Source: Bradyrhizobium sp. AUGA SZCCT0176
GTDB lineage: Bacteria; Pseudomonadota; Alphaproteobacteria; Rhizobiales; Xanthobacteraceae
Direction of reading: 5' to 3'
Length of the DNA stretch: 64,000 bases
NCBI RefSeq assembly: GCF_018130145.1
Contig: NZ_JAFCMB010000011.1
Span: 62,001-126,000 of the forward strand
A program made the position numbers and the translations under genes. This document shows positions 54,854 through 63,145 of this stretch, piece after piece (the first letter of the stretch is position 1; each line of letters opens with the position of its first letter). A model generated the notes under the pieces. That model worked only from the letters and a program-made list of their open reading frames with translations. It made no database searches and was not told the DNA's origin.

Positions 54854-54946
54854 TCACGGCGCGCCCTTTCGAGCCACGGCGAAGGGGCTAACGCCATAGG
54901 CTTCGCGAAAATAGCGGCTGAAGCGACCGGATTTCCGTGATCTCCC
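54854..54946 (-). pseudogene. AraC-family regulator C-terminal fragment
   Basis: On the minus strand one frame reads 'KSGRFSRYFREAYGVSPFAV' and then ARKGAP and a stop. This is the end of the second helix-turn-helix of AraC-type regulators (RFSRxFRxxxGxSP). Only about 30 residues remain and there is no upstream continuation in frame, so it is a remnant. Confidence 0.55.
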
Positions 54947-55133
54947 GGTGCATATATCGTGCAAATATCGACTTCCAACCAATTGAAAAGCCTGGACTCT
55001 CGCTCCAATCCATCATGGGGGCCACGGCGTGAGCAAGTCTGTCTACGCCGCTTTTTCCAGGGTCACTCCCGCTCCGGTTGGAAGCCAAATCGTCGCATTT
55101 TGCATTCTTGATGCACACGCGAACCGGAGTACA

Positions 55134-55347
55134 CACCGTGGCAACCCACAAGGGTGGCTATTTCAACCTGACCGTCCATCCCCGCGTCGGTTGCGGTTCG
55201 GGTTCGCCGGCCCGGGTCGAGATCGTCGAGAAACTGATCGAGTACATCCGGCGGCACGATGGCGTGTGTTTGGTCGGCATGCTGGAACTGGCGCAATGGT
55301 GCCTGCGATACCCCGCCGACTGGCGGCGGGACTGGAGCGGACAATGA
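55134..55347 (+). pseudogene. Polysaccharide deacetylase C-terminal fragment
   Basis: The frame reads 'THKGGYFNLTVHPRVGCGSG', 'RVEIVEKLIEYIRRHDGV' and 'LELAQWCLRYPADWR' before TGA. This is the C-terminal end of NodB-type polysaccharide deacetylases, which close with a HPR motif and an ELAxWC helix. The catalytic N-terminal part is missing. Its stop overlaps the start of the next fragment as ATGA, as if two deacetylase genes had once been in tandem. Confidence 0.65.
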
Positions 55348-55515
55348 GTGCTTCGATCCGCCCGGTCGCGGTGACCGTCACCCTGAAGGGCAAGACCGTC
55401 GAACTGCAGCTCGGCGAGGACGCGCTGTTCGGCCGCGCCTCCCACGGCAAGTACGCTTACGCCGTCGGGTGCGAGCGGCTGTTCGGGCTGCTCGGCCGGC
55501 ACGGCATCCGCGTAT
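55344..55515 (+). pseudogene. Polysaccharide deacetylase N-terminal fragment
   Basis: From the ATG at 55344 the frame reads 'RPVAVTVTLKGKTVELQLGE', 'ALFGRASHGKYAYAVGCERL' and 'LLGRHGIRV', the usual opening of a NodB-homology deacetylase just before its metal-binding motif. The similarity then breaks into unrelated sequence. It appears to have lost its 3' part while the preceding copy lost its 5' part. Confidence 0.6.
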
Positions 55516-55604
55516 CCGCCGGACTTTGCGATCCAGATCGCCTTCAGCATTCCGAGAGGCTGATGACGCATCGCTATGACGCCGAGAGCCCGATCTCGTG
55601 GGTC

Positions 55605-55755
55605 AGGGCGACGGCCGCGTTGTCAATCTGGTTCGCTCTCCGGAAGGCGCGTCGGATCCAACGTCGGCTACGCGATGACCAAGTTCGCGGTAGTCGCGCT
55701 GACCCATGGCTTGAGGCGCGAGGGACGCACCGCGGGCATCCGTGCCACATGCTCA
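55605..55755 (+). pseudogene. Short-chain dehydrogenase/reductase fragment
   Basis: The segment translates as 'GRRVGSNVGYAMTKFAVVAL' and then THGLRREGRTAGIRAT. It contains the YxxxK catalytic pair (YAMTK) and the helix that follows in SDR enzymes. Neither the Rossmann N-terminus nor the C-terminus is present, and it is cut by the 3' end of the leftward SorC-type gene. It is a remnant about 50 residues long. Confidence 0.65.
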
Positions 55756-56700
55756 CCGCCGCTTGCCGATCAACTTGAGCGCGCCGGCGGCGGCCTTCTC
55801 ATCCGTCACCAGCACTTTGCCGATCCGCCCCTGCAGCGCCGCCGCGATGACCGGCACCTTGTTGGTCCCGCCCGCAATCAGCATCACGGTCGGCGCCCGT
55901 GCCAGCTTCTCGATCGGCAATGCGATGGCGCGCGAATTGATGCCGTGGTTGATCTGCCGGCCAGACTGCTCGAGATATTGGCCGAGCACGTCACCGACGG
56001 CGCCGGCGGCGCGCAGATCCTCGATGCCGACATCGGGCGGCAGCCCGTGCCGCACCAGGAGCGAACGCGGCGAGAGGTCGCCCATGCTGAGCAGCGCAAG
56101 ATCGATCCGCTCGACGCGGTCCAACACTTCCGCATAGACCTCCTGTGCCATGAAGGTGTCACGCGATCTCCGGCTGCTGGCATAGATCGGGGCAGCCAGA
56201 TAGCTGCACTTGGCGTGCAGCCGACGCGCAAGCTCGCCTGCGATCTCGAAAGTGTTGAGTTCGAGCCCGCGTGAGAGCCCGCCCATCATCGAGACGATCC
56301 AGAGATCCGGATACTCCGCGGGCGTCACATGGCGGATGGTTTCGCGCAAGGTCGCGCCCCAGCCGATGCCGATGGTGCGTGGTTTCTTCTCTTCCAGGAA
56401 TTTCGACAAATAGGCGCCCGCCGCCATTCCGATCAGGCTTGCCACCAGTTCGGGATTTTCCGGACTCGGGATCACCACCGCGTCGTCGAGCCCGCATTGC
56501 TGCCGCAACTGATGTTCGAGCTCGGTGCAGCTTGCGAACGCCGAGTTCAGCCTGATACTCACGATGCCGCTGTGCCGCGCCTCCGAAAGCATGCGGTTGA
56601 CGCGCGCCCGCGTCAGTCCGAGCCGCTCGCCGATCTCGGCCTGGGTCAGGTTCTCCATGTAATAGAGCCAGGCGACCCGCAGGATGGTCTGGTCACTCAA
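55753..56700 (-). CDS. SorC/LsrR-family sugar-binding transcriptional regulator
   Basis: A 315-residue regulator. The N-terminal HTH reads 'ENLTQAEIGERLGLTRARVN' followed by RMLSEARHSGIV. The effector domain has the SorC signature regions 'RTIGIGWGATLRETIRHV', 'WIVSMMGGLSRG', 'LALLSMGDLSP' and 'PTVMLIAGGTNKVPVIAAAL'. Members bind phosphorylated sugars or polyols. It starts at TTG 56700, overlapping the stop of the phosphatase gene upstream, and is the last gene of the ugp-phosphatase operon, which it probably regulates. Confidence 0.92.
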   Translation of the reverse strand: MSDQTILRVAWLYYMENLTQAEIGERLGLTRARVNRMLSEARHSGIVSIRLNSAFASCTELEHQLRQQCGLDDAVVIPSPENPELVASLIGMAAGAYLSKFLEEKKPRTIGIGWGATLRETIRHVTPAEYPDLWIVSMMGGLSRGLELNTFEIAGELARRLHAKCSYLAAPIYASSRRSRDTFMAQEVYAEVLDRVERIDLALLSMGDLSPRSLLVRHGLPPDVGIEDLRAAGAVGDVLGQYLEQSGRQINHGINSRAIALPIEKLARAPTVMLIAGGTNKVPVIAAALQGRIGKVLVTDEKAAAGALKLIGKRR

Positions 56701-57503
56701 AGCGTAATCTCCTCGAGCAACCGCAAAAGCTCGTCATGGATGTGACCATTTGAGGCGATCTTTTGCAAATCGTCAAACTGCGAAGCCTCGCCCGCGATCG
56801 TGGTCACGCGTCCGCCCGCTGCGCGCACCAGCGGCATCGCGGCGGCGTGCGAGACGAGATCGGCCTTGATCGACACGAAGGCGTCGAGCCGGCCGGCCGC
56901 GATCCATGTCATCTCGAGCGCGCCCGAGACCACGATGCGGACGCCGCGAACCGCCGAGCCGAGCCGCTCGATAATGGCAGCGGCCATCCGCACCTCGTCG
57001 GGTTGATAATGCGAGGTCAAGATCACCGATACCACCGCATCGGAAAGCGAACGCGTGCTCGACACCCGCACGGGTTCACCGTTCACAGTGGCAAGCGCGC
57101 CCTGCACGTAGCGGGCGCAGACATCGGCCAGCGGCGATTGAACCAGGCCGACCAGCGCCTCTTCGCCATCATGGTAGGCCGCACTGACCGAATACCACGG
57201 CAGCCCGGAGGCGTAGTTCACGGTGCCGTCCAGCGGGTCGACGATCCAGCGCGGTCCGCTTGTGTTGCCGCTAAAACCCCTTTCCTCCGACAGGATCGCC
57301 GCCCATGGTGTCAGCGATCTTAGTCCGTCGATCACGATCCTTTCCGCGGCAAGGTCGGCGTCGGTGACGATGTCACGTAGTTCCTTGCGTGCGGTCGCAA
57401 GCGGCGCGCGCTGCATCGCGACCAGCGTCGCAGCCGCCTCCGCCACCACCGGCTCGGCGCCGCGCATCAGCGCCATCAGATCCGTCCTGGCGGATACCGG
57501 CAT
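56697..57503 (-). CDS. Inositol-monophosphatase-family phosphatase (one metal ligand changed)
   Basis: A 268-residue member of the lithium-sensitive phosphatase family (IMPase/SuhB/CysQ). The first motif 'WIVDPLDGTVNYASGLPWYS' is intact and 'AILSEERGF' supplies the Glu ligand. The C-terminal motif, normally WDxAA...AGG, reads 'ADLVSHAAAMPLVRAAGGRV', so the metal-binding Asp aligns with Ser. The ATG 57503 overlaps the phoD stop as TGATG; the longer frame has no family similarity. It would dephosphorylate a polyol or sugar phosphate made available by the upstream phosphodiesterase and transporter, perhaps glycerol phosphate or an inositol phosphate. Confidence 0.88.
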   Translation of the reverse strand: MPVSARTDLMALMRGAEPVVAEAAATLVAMQRAPLATARKELRDIVTDADLAAERIVIDGLRSLTPWAAILSEERGFSGNTSGPRWIVDPLDGTVNYASGLPWYSVSAAYHDGEEALVGLVQSPLADVCARYVQGALATVNGEPVRVSSTRSLSDAVVSVILTSHYQPDEVRMAAAIIERLGSAVRGVRIVVSGALEMTWIAAGRLDAFVSIKADLVSHAAAMPLVRAAGGRVTTIAGEASQFDDLQKIASNGHIHDELLRLLEEITL

Positions 57504-59044
57504 CAGGCTGCCTTCACGCCGGGCGCACCATCCTCGACCACGAAGGTCGCGAGCCGGCGCACACCGCTGTTCACGTCCTTGACGTCGTCGAGCGCCTCGA
57601 AACCGACCGTGCACGATCGCGCATCGAGTTCGACGGTCGCATAGCCACGCTTGTCGCCCCGCGCATAGGTCAGGGCCGGATTGTCGGCGAGCGCCTTGGC
57701 CACGCTGCTTTCGCTCGGCCCCTCGGAAGAGATCGAGGTGCCGACGAATTCGGTCGCCATGGCCGCTTCATGCGGCTGCGAATAATCGCGCTTGAGGTCG
57801 GCGGCAAAGTAAGCGTGGCGGTCGCCGCCGATGACGACCGGGTTGCGCAATTTGTGCGACACGATCGAATCGAGCAGCCGGCGGCGGGCATTGGGGTAGC
57901 CGTCCCAGCCATCCATCCAGAAGCGGTTGCCATCGTCCGCCTTGCGCTTGCTTTCGGACATCAGAGTCTGCTGCGCCACGACGGTCCAGCGCCCGCGGCT
58001 GTCGCGCAATCGTGCGTCGAGCCACTGCTCCTGCGGCCGCCCGAGCATGGAGCGTTCCTCCTCGGTTCGTTCCGTGCAGTCCGGCACCGTGGTCGGGCGC
58101 CCTCCCTTCACACAAGCGGGCGCGGAGCGGTACTGCCGGTCGTCGAGCAGCATGATGTCCAGCATGTCGCCGAAACGATAATGCTCGTAGATGGTCGCAT
58201 TCGGCCCGCGCGGGCGGGCGGATGGCGGCAACGGCATATGCTCGTAATAGGCCTGATAGGCGGCAGCGCGGACTTTCAAGAACTGCTCCGGATCGCGCGT
58301 CGTGTAGGAGCGGTCATTGGCGTAATCGTCCGCGACCTCGTGGTCGTCCCAGATCGACAACCACGGAAAGGCGGCGTGCGCCGCCTGCAGGTCGGCGTCG
58401 GATTTGTAGAGTGCGTAGCGATTGCGGAATTCGGCAAGCGACGTCGGAATCCCGACGCCGTGCTGACGTACGTGACGCGAGCCCCAGGACTTTTCGTAGA
58501 TGTAATCGCCGAGATGCACGACCAGATCGAGATCGCGCGCCGCCATGTCGCGATAAGCTGCGAAATAGCCCTGCTCGTACTGCTGGCAGGAGGCAAAGGC
58601 GAAGCGGAAGCGGCTGTTGCCCGCGGCCGGCGCGGTGCGGGTACGCCCGACCGGGCTCACCGCCGCACCGGCGCGAAACCGGTACCAGTAGACGCGCCCC
58701 GGCCGCAGGCTTGTTGCCTCGGCATGCACCGAATGCGCGAGCTCCGCCGTCGCCTGCACGACGCCCTTCGTGGCGATGCGCGCAAATCCTTCATCCTCCG
58801 CGACCTGCCACTCGACCTCGACCGGCGCAGGCGACATGCCGCCCTCTTCGAGCGGTCGGGGCGCGAGCCGTGTCCACAGAATGACGCGGTCCTCGCGCGG
58901 GCAGCCGGAGGCTACGCCCAGCGTATATGGGTCCGCGTTGAACGCCACCGGCGCACCGCGCACGATCCCGAATGGCGCGGCCATCGCGGCACTGGCCAAG
59001 GAGCCTGCGAGGAATCGCCGGCGCGGGATCGTGATGCCGCTCAT
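57503..59044 (-). CDS. phoD: Alkaline phosphatase D/phosphodiesterase, Tat-exported
   Basis: A 513-residue PhoD-family metallophosphoesterase. The N-terminus carries a twin-arginine signal (IPRRRFLAGSLASAAMAAPF). The N-terminal fibronectin-like region ('LGVASGCPREDRVILWTRLA') precedes the catalytic domain with 'FASCQQYEQGYFAAYRDMA', 'DLVVHLGDYIYE', 'WDDHEVADDYAND' and 'NPVVIGGDRHAYFAADL'. It acts in the periplasm on phosphodiesters or phosphomonoesters. The start ATG 59044 overlaps the glycerophosphodiesterase stop as ATGA; the larger open frame upstream is only overlap with that gene. It probably releases substrate for the Ugp-type transporter or scavenges phosphate. Confidence 0.93.
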   Translation of the reverse strand: MSGITIPRRRFLAGSLASAAMAAPFGIVRGAPVAFNADPYTLGVASGCPREDRVILWTRLAPRPLEEGGMSPAPVEVEWQVAEDEGFARIATKGVVQATAELAHSVHAEATSLRPGRVYWYRFRAGAAVSPVGRTRTAPAAGNSRFRFAFASCQQYEQGYFAAYRDMAARDLDLVVHLGDYIYEKSWGSRHVRQHGVGIPTSLAEFRNRYALYKSDADLQAAHAAFPWLSIWDDHEVADDYANDRSYTTRDPEQFLKVRAAAYQAYYEHMPLPPSARPRGPNATIYEHYRFGDMLDIMLLDDRQYRSAPACVKGGRPTTVPDCTERTEEERSMLGRPQEQWLDARLRDSRGRWTVVAQQTLMSESKRKADDGNRFWMDGWDGYPNARRRLLDSIVSHKLRNPVVIGGDRHAYFAADLKRDYSQPHEAAMATEFVGTSISSEGPSESSVAKALADNPALTYARGDKRGYATVELDARSCTVGFEALDDVKDVNSGVRRLATFVVEDGAPGVKAA

Positions 59045-59802
59045 GACGGCACAGACGCGGACGTCAGTTCGCGCCTGATATTCACGGCGAGATCGGGCCG
59101 GTCGGTGGTGATCTGCCGCACCGGCTGGGCGAGCCAGTGGGCGATATCCTGCGGCTCGTTCGTCACCCAGGCACCGAGCCGTTCGCAACCGAAGACTTTC
59201 AGCGCCAGCGGCAGTGTCAGCGTCAGCAGCGACTTCTCGACCGCCACGATGCAATCGGGTATCGCGGCGAGACGGTCGAACGCCGGCGAGATGCCGCCCA
59301 TCATTTCCGCCGACCTGCGGTCCAGCGAGGCCAGCACCCGCGCCTGCGGCGACAGCCTCCGCAACGTCGTGATCACGTCGGGGACAAAGCAGGTCAGCAC
59401 CGCGCGCCGCTCCAGCCCGCGCCGCTTGACCGCCTCGATGAGGCGCCCTTCGATTCCCGGATAGGGATTGCCGAAGGCGTCGGTCTTGATTTCGATGTGA
59501 AGCTCGAGCGGTGAGTCGCTGTACACGTCGAGCACGGCATCGAGCGTTGGGATGCATTCTTCGCCGGCCTCGCGCAGACGGATGGCAGTCAATTGTTTCA
59601 GCGTCCGAACGCCGACCGGCCCGGTGTCATGCGCGGTGCGATCGAGCAGCGGATCGTGGATGACGACCAGCGAACCATCGACGCTCTGATGAATATCGAA
59701 CTCGACCGCGTCAACACCAAGTCCACGCAGATTGCGAAAGCCGAGCAGGCTGTTCTCCGGCCAAAGGTCGCGGGCGCCGCGGTGTCCGGCGATAAGAACC
59801 AT
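59041..59802 (-). CDS. ugpQ: Glycerophosphodiester phosphodiesterase
   Basis: A 253-residue cytoplasmic GDPD of the UgpQ type that splits glycerophosphodiesters into sn-glycerol 3-phosphate and an alcohol. Catalytic features: 'IAGHRGARDLWPENSLLGF' (HRG and EN), 'AVEFDIHQSVDGSLVVIHD' (E/D metal ligands and second His) and 'LELHIEIKTD'. The ATG 59802 was chosen as it directly precedes the HRG strand and follows GGGGAC. It lies 10 bp after ugpE, exactly as ugpQ follows the transporter genes in enteric bacteria, except that no ugpC ATPase gene stands between them. Confidence 0.93.
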   Translation of the reverse strand: MVLIAGHRGARDLWPENSLLGFRNLRGLGVDAVEFDIHQSVDGSLVVIHDPLLDRTAHDTGPVGVRTLKQLTAIRLREAGEECIPTLDAVLDVYSDSPLELHIEIKTDAFGNPYPGIEGRLIEAVKRRGLERRAVLTCFVPDVITTLRRLSPQARVLASLDRRSAEMMGGISPAFDRLAAIPDCIVAVEKSLLTLTLPLALKVFGCERLGAWVTNEPQDIAHWLAQPVRQITTDRPDLAVNIRRELTSASVPS

Positions 59803-59812
59803 GATGAGTCCC

Positions 59813-60733
59813 CTATTTACTGCTGTCAACGAGCCCTTTGAGGAACCAGCGCTGCAACAGCAAAATCACCAGCATCGGCGGCAGCATCGCTAGCAGCGCG
59901 CCGCTCATGGCGATGTTCCAGGCCGGCTCGCTGTCGGAGCGCGGGATCAGATTCTTCAGCGCGATCACGGCGGTCGCCATGTCCTTGTCGGTGGTGAACA
60001 GCAGCGGCCACAGATACTGGTTCCAGCCGAACAGGAACAGGATGATCGCGAGTGCCACGATGTTCGAGACCGACAGCGGCAGCAGGATGCTCCAGAAGAA
60101 CCGCAGCGGCGAGGCGCCATCGAGCCTTGCCGCCTCACACAACTCATCCGGCACGGTGAGGAAGAACTGTCGGAACAGGAAGGTCGCAGTGGCGGACGCG
60201 ATCAGCGGCAGGATCAGCCCCGGATAGGTGTTGACCATGTTCCATTCCAGCGCAATCGCCACATCGTGGCCGCTGATCCATTTCCAGAGATCGGCAACAT
60301 GCAGCATATCGGCGAGCCACTGCAGCGGCAGCGCGGCGTTCGCCACCGCCTCGAACGTCGGCACGATCCGCACCTCGATCGGCAGCATCAGCGACATGAA
60401 GATCAGCCAGAACGCCAGCATCCGGTAGCGGAAGCGGAAATAGGTGATGGCGAAGGCGGAGAGCAAGGACACCACGATCTTTCCGGCAGTGATGCCGAGT
60501 GCCACCACAATGGAATTGAGAAAGCTGCGGCTGAAGTCGGCCTTGACCCATGCCGTCTGCAGATTGGCAAAAAACTGATCGCCCGGCAGCCACGGCAGCG
60601 GCACCTTCTGCACCTCGGCGATCGTCAGCGAACCCGCGACGAACGCGAAGTAGAGCGGCACGCACACCAACATCGCGCCGGCGATCAGGATCGCGTGGCA
60701 GATCATATCGAGGATGGGTGCGCGCTCCACCAT
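59813..60733 (-). CDS. ugpE: Glycerol-3-phosphate-type ABC transporter permease UgpE
   Basis: A 306-residue MalG-like inner-membrane permease with about six membrane helices ('HAILIAGAMLVCVPLYFAFV', 'LIFMSLMLPIEVRIVPTFEA', 'NIVALAIILFLFGWNQYLWP'). The EAA loop reads 'VPDELCEAARLDGASPLRFF', with 'FRQFFLTVPDEL' before it as in UgpE. It follows ugpA by 4 bp. With UgpA and UgpB it imports glycerol 3-phosphate or glycerophosphodiesters; the ATPase must come from elsewhere. The similar binding protein supports the Ugp assignment, but a related sugar or polyol phosphate is possible. Confidence 0.9.
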   Translation of the reverse strand: MVERAPILDMICHAILIAGAMLVCVPLYFAFVAGSLTIAEVQKVPLPWLPGDQFFANLQTAWVKADFSRSFLNSIVVALGITAGKIVVSLLSAFAITYFRFRYRMLAFWLIFMSLMLPIEVRIVPTFEAVANAALPLQWLADMLHVADLWKWISGHDVAIALEWNMVNTYPGLILPLIASATATFLFRQFFLTVPDELCEAARLDGASPLRFFWSILLPLSVSNIVALAIILFLFGWNQYLWPLLFTTDKDMATAVIALKNLIPRSDSEPAWNIAMSGALLAMLPPMLVILLLQRWFLKGLVDSSK

Positions 60734-60737
60734 GCGG

Positions 60738-61811
60738 TCAGACCCCGTAATTGACCTTGTGTTCGAAATAGCGGAATTGCAGCAGCGTGCAAATCAGCGC
60801 GAAGGTCATCAACAGCACCGACTGCGCCGCCGAGGAGCCGAGGTCGAGGTTGATGAAGCCATCGACGAAGACCTTGTAGACCAGGATGTTGGTCGCGCCG
60901 GCCGGCCCTCCATGGGTGACGGCATCGATGATCGCGAAGGTTTCGAAGAAGCCGTAGATAAAATTCATCACGGCGAGAAAAAAGATAGTCGGCCCGAGCA
61001 TCGGCAGCGCGATGAGAAAGAACCGCCGTATCGGCCCGGCGCCGTCGACGGCGGCGGCTTCCATCAGCGAGACCGGCACCGCCAACAGGCCGACCACCAG
61101 GAAGATGTAGTCGTAGCAGATGTGCTTCCATGACGCGGCCATGATCACGAGCCACAGCGCGTCGTTCGGATTGCGATTGGGATCCCAGGAAATCCCGAGC
61201 GCGTGCAACATGTGTGCGAGCGGGCCAACGACCGGGTTGAAAAGAAACGCCCACAGGATGCCGGCGATCGCGGGCGCGATCGCATAGGGCAGCAGGATGA
61301 GAGTCCGGTAGACCGATCGTGCGCGCACCACCCGGTCGGTGGCGAATGCCAGAACGACGGCAATCGCCAGCGTAATCACGTTCTGCGCCACCGTGAACCA
61401 GGCCGTCGTCACGAGCGATTGGCGATACTCGCCGCTCGCAAACAGCGCCTTGAAGTTGTCGAACCACACGAAATGGACGGTGGTGCCGAACGGATCGCTC
61501 AACAGGACGGACTGCGTCAGCGCCCGCAGCGACGGGATGAAGAAGAAGAACACCAGGATCAACACCTGCGGCAGCAGCAATAGCGTCGGCAGGCCGGCGC
61601 CGCGGCCGAAATTCGCTCGCTTCAGTCCGGGTTCCCGATCAGGCTGGCCACGCTTGGGCGTCCGCGCCTTACTGGCCCGTTCCGTCACCGCGCTACGCCC
61701 GGCGGCAGTTTCGCCGGGCGACTTGTGCTGCGATCTGGCCAAGCCGGAAGGTGGGTCTGCCGGCGCTTCTGGCCAGATCGGCGAAGTTGCGATCGGCGCA
61801 CTTGCCTTCAT
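60738..61811 (-). CDS. ugpA: Glycerol-3-phosphate-type ABC transporter permease UgpA (long N-terminal extension)
   Basis: A 357-residue MalF-like permease. The core starts at about residue 75 with 'LPTLLLLPQVLILVFFFFIP' and has six helices and the EAA loop 'LMEAAAVDGAGPIRRFFLIA'. The ATG 61811 overlaps the ugpB stop as ATGA. Before the first helix lie about 70 polar, Pro/Ala/Arg-rich residues ('LARSQHKSPGETAAGRSAVT') that are not usual in UgpA. The DNA coding for them contains two perfect inverted repeats, suggesting that a palindromic element inserted in frame. The protein should still function because the extension is cytoplasmic. Confidence 0.9.
   Translation of the reverse strand: MKASAPIATSPIWPEAPADPPSGLARSQHKSPGETAAGRSAVTERASKARTPKRGQPDREPGLKRANFGRGAGLPTLLLLPQVLILVFFFFIPSLRALTQSVLLSDPFGTTVHFVWFDNFKALFASGEYRQSLVTTAWFTVAQNVITLAIAVVLAFATDRVVRARSVYRTLILLPYAIAPAIAGILWAFLFNPVVGPLAHMLHALGISWDPNRNPNDALWLVIMAASWKHICYDYIFLVVGLLAVPVSLMEAAAVDGAGPIRRFFLIALPMLGPTIFFLAVMNFIYGFFETFAIIDAVTHGGPAGATNILVYKVFVDGFINLDLGSSAAQSVLLMTFALICTLLQFRYFEHKVNYGV
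61696..61779. repeat. Two palindromes within the 5' coding part of ugpA
   Basis: CGCCCGGCG (61696-61704) pairs with CGCCGGGCG (61712-61720), and GATCTGGCCA (61732-61741) pairs with TGGCCAGATC (61770-61779). Both are perfect and lie in the segment encoding the extra N-terminal residues. This is what an inserted dispersed palindromic element would look like. Confidence 0.65.
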
Positions 61812-63145
61812 TTCGCCTCGGGAGCCCACTCGGTGCCTTTTCCGGCGTTGAGCTTCTCGAACTGGCGCAGGATCTCATTGCCGCGCTTGACGGCGTCATC
61901 CATCGCCTGCTGCGGCTGCTTCTGGCCGGTGAACACCGCTTCCACCTCGCTGCGCTGCGCCAGCATCGTCTGCACGAAATTGCCAAAGCGGAAGCCGCGC
62001 GAATTGTCATTGGGCGTGCCGCGCGAGAGTTGCAGCACCGCGATCTCGCGTGTCGGATGATCCTTATAATAGCCGCGCTCGCGCGCCAGCGCATAGGCCT
62101 TGTTGGTCGCCGGGACATATCCGGTCACGCCATGCCACCACACTTGCGTCTCCGCCTGGGCGACGAAATCGAGGAAGGCGGCGACCGCGTCGTAGCGTTC
62201 CGGCGTGTGCCCCTTCATCACCCAGATGGCGCCACCGCCAATGGTGCTGTTGAGCGGAGGATTGATATCGCTCTCGTGCGGCAGGAAGGTGGCGCTCCAG
62301 TTGATCTTGGCGTTGCGTTCGATATTGCCGTGCGACGCGGTCGAATTGACGAAGGTCGAGCAGCGTCCGGAGGTGAACAACTGTTCCGGGCTAAAGCCCT
62401 GCCCGGCAATCTGCAGGACGCCATCATCGAGCCATTTTTTCAGGCGCGCGACTTGCGAGACCACCTTGGTCTTGTTGTAGACGAATTCGGTGCCGAGTCC
62501 GTCGAAGCCGTTGGCGAGCGTACCGTAGGGCTGGTTGTTGATGGCGCTGTAGTTTTCCAGCAGGCTCCAGAAGAAGTCGCCCGGCAGCACCGTGCCACAC
62601 TCACTGACGCCCTTGGCCTTGATGGCGTAGAGCTGTGTCTCCAGCTCCTGCCAGGTTGCGGCCGGCTTGTCGAAGCCGGCTTTCTGGAAGTGGTCCTTGT
62701 TGTACCAGAAGATCGGCGTCGAGGAGTTGAAGGGCATCGCCGACATGCGGCCCTTGTAGCTCCAGAAACTCGCCACCGGCTTGATGAAGTCGGAGAAGTC
62801 GACCTTGTAGCCCTTCTGGTCCAGAAGTTCCTGCACCGGCACCACGGCGCCGGACAGCAGCATGGTCATGTAGCCACGTTCGGCGATCTGCACCATTTCC
62901 GGCGGCCGCTTGGCACGATAGGCCGCGATCACGCCATTGGTCACTTCGTCGTAATTGCCCTTGGCGACCGCCACGACGGTATATTTATCCTGCGATGCGT
63001 TGAATTTCTCGACCAGTTCGCCGAGCCGTTCGCCCAGTACGCCGCTCATGGCGTGCCACCATTGCACCTCGACGCGCGCCGCCTGAGCGGGCGCGGCCGA
63101 CGCCAAAACCCCGAACAAAGCCGCAATGAATGCAATCTTCTTCAC
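61808..63145 (-). CDS. ugpB: Glycerol-3-phosphate-type ABC transporter binding protein UgpB
   Basis: A 445-residue periplasmic family 1 solute-binding protein with signal peptide MKKIAFIAALFGVLASAAPA and cleavage near AQA. UgpB-like segments are 'VEVQWWHAMSGVLGERLGEL', 'PPEMVQIAERGYMTMLLSG', 'MPFNSSTPIFWYNKDHFQKA', 'GRCSTFVNSTASHGNIERNA', 'IGGGAIWVMKG' and 'VTGYVPATNKAYAL'. It is the first gene of the operon, preceded by GGGAGGAT. The tryptophan-rich WWH and the GGAxxWV pocket residues fit glycerol-3-phosphate-class ligands, but other phosphorylated polyols remain possible. Confidence 0.93.
   Translation of the reverse strand: MKKIAFIAALFGVLASAAPAQAARVEVQWWHAMSGVLGERLGELVEKFNASQDKYTVVAVAKGNYDEVTNGVIAAYRAKRPPEMVQIAERGYMTMLLSGAVVPVQELLDQKGYKVDFSDFIKPVASFWSYKGRMSAMPFNSSTPIFWYNKDHFQKAGFDKPAATWQELETQLYAIKAKGVSECGTVLPGDFFWSLLENYSAINNQPYGTLANGFDGLGTEFVYNKTKVVSQVARLKKWLDDGVLQIAGQGFSPEQLFTSGRCSTFVNSTASHGNIERNAKINWSATFLPHESDINPPLNSTIGGGAIWVMKGHTPERYDAVAAFLDFVAQAETQVWWHGVTGYVPATNKAYALARERGYYKDHPTREIAVLQLSRGTPNDNSRGFRFGNFVQTMLAQRSEVEAVFTGQKQPQQAMDDAVKRGNEILRQFEKLNAGKGTEWAPEAK

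Noticed and set aside
55029..55778. 249-residue frame on the + strand as one gene
   Set aside because: The recognisable protein similarities in this interval lie in several different frames and belong to different families, so this frame is a chance opening over gene remnants.
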